DNA of 64,000 bases from Bacteriovorax stolpii (lineage in GTDB: Bacteria > Bdellovibrionota > Bacteriovoracia > Bacteriovoracales > Bacteriovoracaceae), in assembly GCA_945883845.1 (NCBI GenBank), contig CAMCYI010000008.1:78305-142304 (forward strand), given 5' to 3'. Below, in pieces: positions 63,450-64,000 of the stretch. How positions within the stretch are numbered: the stretch's first letter is position 1; each line of letters begins with the position of its first letter. The notes beneath the pieces were generated by a model. That model had not been told where the DNA came from. It was given only the letters and a program-made list of their open reading frames with translations, and did not search any database. Made by a program: the position numbers and the translations under genes.

Positions 63450-63502
63450 CACTCCCACCGGTGGAAGTGACCCGCACCTTATTCACTTCCGCCAGCGGAA
63501 GT
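63450..63502 (-). promoter_or_regulatory. two copies of a palindrome between recA and recX
   Basis: Copy 1 (63450-63469) and copy 2 (63485-63502) share the pattern ACTYCCRCCRGYGGAAGT, each nearly self-complementary; their centres are 34 bp apart. Copy 1 has one mismatch in ten pairs. Copy 2 has eight outer pairs around a CA centre. They sit between the recA terminator and the recX start, so they could be operators or RNA hairpins controlling read-through. Confidence 0.55.
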
Positions 63503-63505
63503 AAG

Positions 63506-63533
63506 AAAAATAAAAAAGGGGCCCGAAGGCCCC
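63506..63533 (-). terminator. intrinsic terminator of recA
   Basis: On the minus strand a GGGGCC / GGCCCC stem with a stable TTCG loop, then TTTTTTATTTTT, starting seven bases after the recA stop. Confidence 0.92.
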
Positions 63534-63539
63534 TGTAAA

Positions 63540-64000
63540 TCACTGAACTTTTTCTTTTTTCTTCGCAGGCTTCATGTCTTCCTTGATTTCACCTGTCGCC
63601 ATATCAACAGCTGCGATCTCTGTTGATTTCACAATTCCGTGCTTAGCGAGAACCTTGTGGCGAATCTCTTCCATCAGCTCTTTGTTCTGCTTGAGGAATT
63701 CTTTTGACTGCTCACGGCCCTGACCGAGCTTAGAGTTGTTGTACGAGTACCACGCACCTGCTTTTTCTACGATGCCTTCGTTAGCAGCAACATCGAGCAG
63801 ATCGCCTTCTTTAGAAATGCCTTCGCCGTACATGATGTCGAATTCAACCTCACGGAAAGGAGGAGCGACTTTATTTTTAACGACTTTAATTTTCGTTCTG
63901 TTACCAGTAACAACTTCGCCGTCCTTGATCGCACCGATACGACGAATATCCATACGTACAGAAGCGTAGAATTTGAGAGCGTTACCACCAGTTGTTGTTT
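63540..64000 (-). CDS. recA: recombinase RecA, 5' part outside window
   Basis: The C-terminal 152 residues of RecA are visible; the frame is open to the right edge. Diagnostic segments: [19 protein letters not shown] (L2-adjacent motif), [21 protein letters not shown] and a [19 protein letters not shown] helix. The acidic, Lys-rich tail ([11 protein letters not shown]) is normal. RecA drives homologous recombination and the SOS response. It is the upstream gene of recX, which is probably expressed by terminator read-through or from its own weak promoter. Confidence 0.95.
   Translation of the reverse strand, partial: TTTGGNALKFYASVRMDIRRIGAIKDGEVVTGNRTKIKVVKNKVAPPFREVEFDIMYGEGISKEGDLLDVAANEGIVEKAGAWYSYNNSKLGQGREQSKEFLKQNKELMEEIRHKVLAKHGIVKSTEIAAVDMATGEIKEDMKPAKKKEKVQ

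Noticed and set aside
1..64000. CRISPR arrays, insertion sequences or prophage
   Set aside because: No regularly spaced repeats, transposase or phage structural genes are seen. Base and codon use look even along the window.

Overview
The window is a dense, moderate-GC bacterial chromosome segment with about 52 protein genes, many overlapping by 1-30 nt and several using GTG or TTG starts. There are no tRNAs, rRNAs, insertion sequences or CRISPR arrays. A Gram-negative outer membrane is implied by PilQ secretin, TamB and an Omp85 barrel protein. The pilus cluster has the delta-proteobacterial (Myxococcus-like) order, including a PilH/PilI-type ABC transporter. With the many secreted proteins of unknown family, I infer a member of Bdellovibrionota (Bacteriovorax/Peredibacter-like) or a close relative. 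That assignment is inference, not proof.

Layout, left to right. 1-3.4 kb: the end of an NFACT-family gene, a secreted unknown and an RlmI-like rRNA methyltransferase. 3.4-12.0 kb: a Bat-type operon (MoxR ATPase, DUF58, a membrane Ig-like protein, VWA protein, VWA-TPR fusion, BatD) running without gaps into ribF and a short aroE-like gene. 12.0-25.9 kb: a type IV pilus locus with pilB, pilT, pilC, two tandem pilins, an inverted TPR gene, an ABC transporter pair, prepilin peptidase and pilMNOPQ. 25.9-29.8 kb: a TPR gene, aroQ, efp, accB and accC. 29.8-38.1 kb: TPR protein, TamB-like giant and Omp85 protein, a probable outer-membrane assembly operon. 38.2-39.1 kb: rplM-rpsI with a clear promoter and terminator. 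39.2-47.8 kb: a 35-residue membrane protein, a UvrA-like protein with a degenerate second ATPase half, two secreted proteins (one a matrixin-like metalloprotease), an AMIN-like secreted protein and lon. 47.9-52.5 kb: two related secreted metalloproteases flanking an inverted rpoZ. 52.5-60.1 kb, mostly minus strand: acyl-CoA ligase, small secreted proteins, an oligopeptide-binding lipoprotein and alaS. 60.2-64 kb, minus strand: a two-gene secreted/membrane operon behind a near-perfect sigma-54 promoter, recX and the 3' end of recA.

The best leads are regulatory: a sigma-54 -24/-12 element at 62843-62857, a sigma-28-like element before pilA (16147-16174), an 11-bp inverted repeat at 55709-55759, and two copies of a palindrome between recA and recX. 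At protein level the UvrA-like protein lacking Walker B and H-loop residues in its second half, a Lon with two inserts, and the metalloprotease pair stand out. No clearly new multi-gene system is proven here. The sigma-54 operon of unknown proteins and the metalloprotease locus are the closest candidates.
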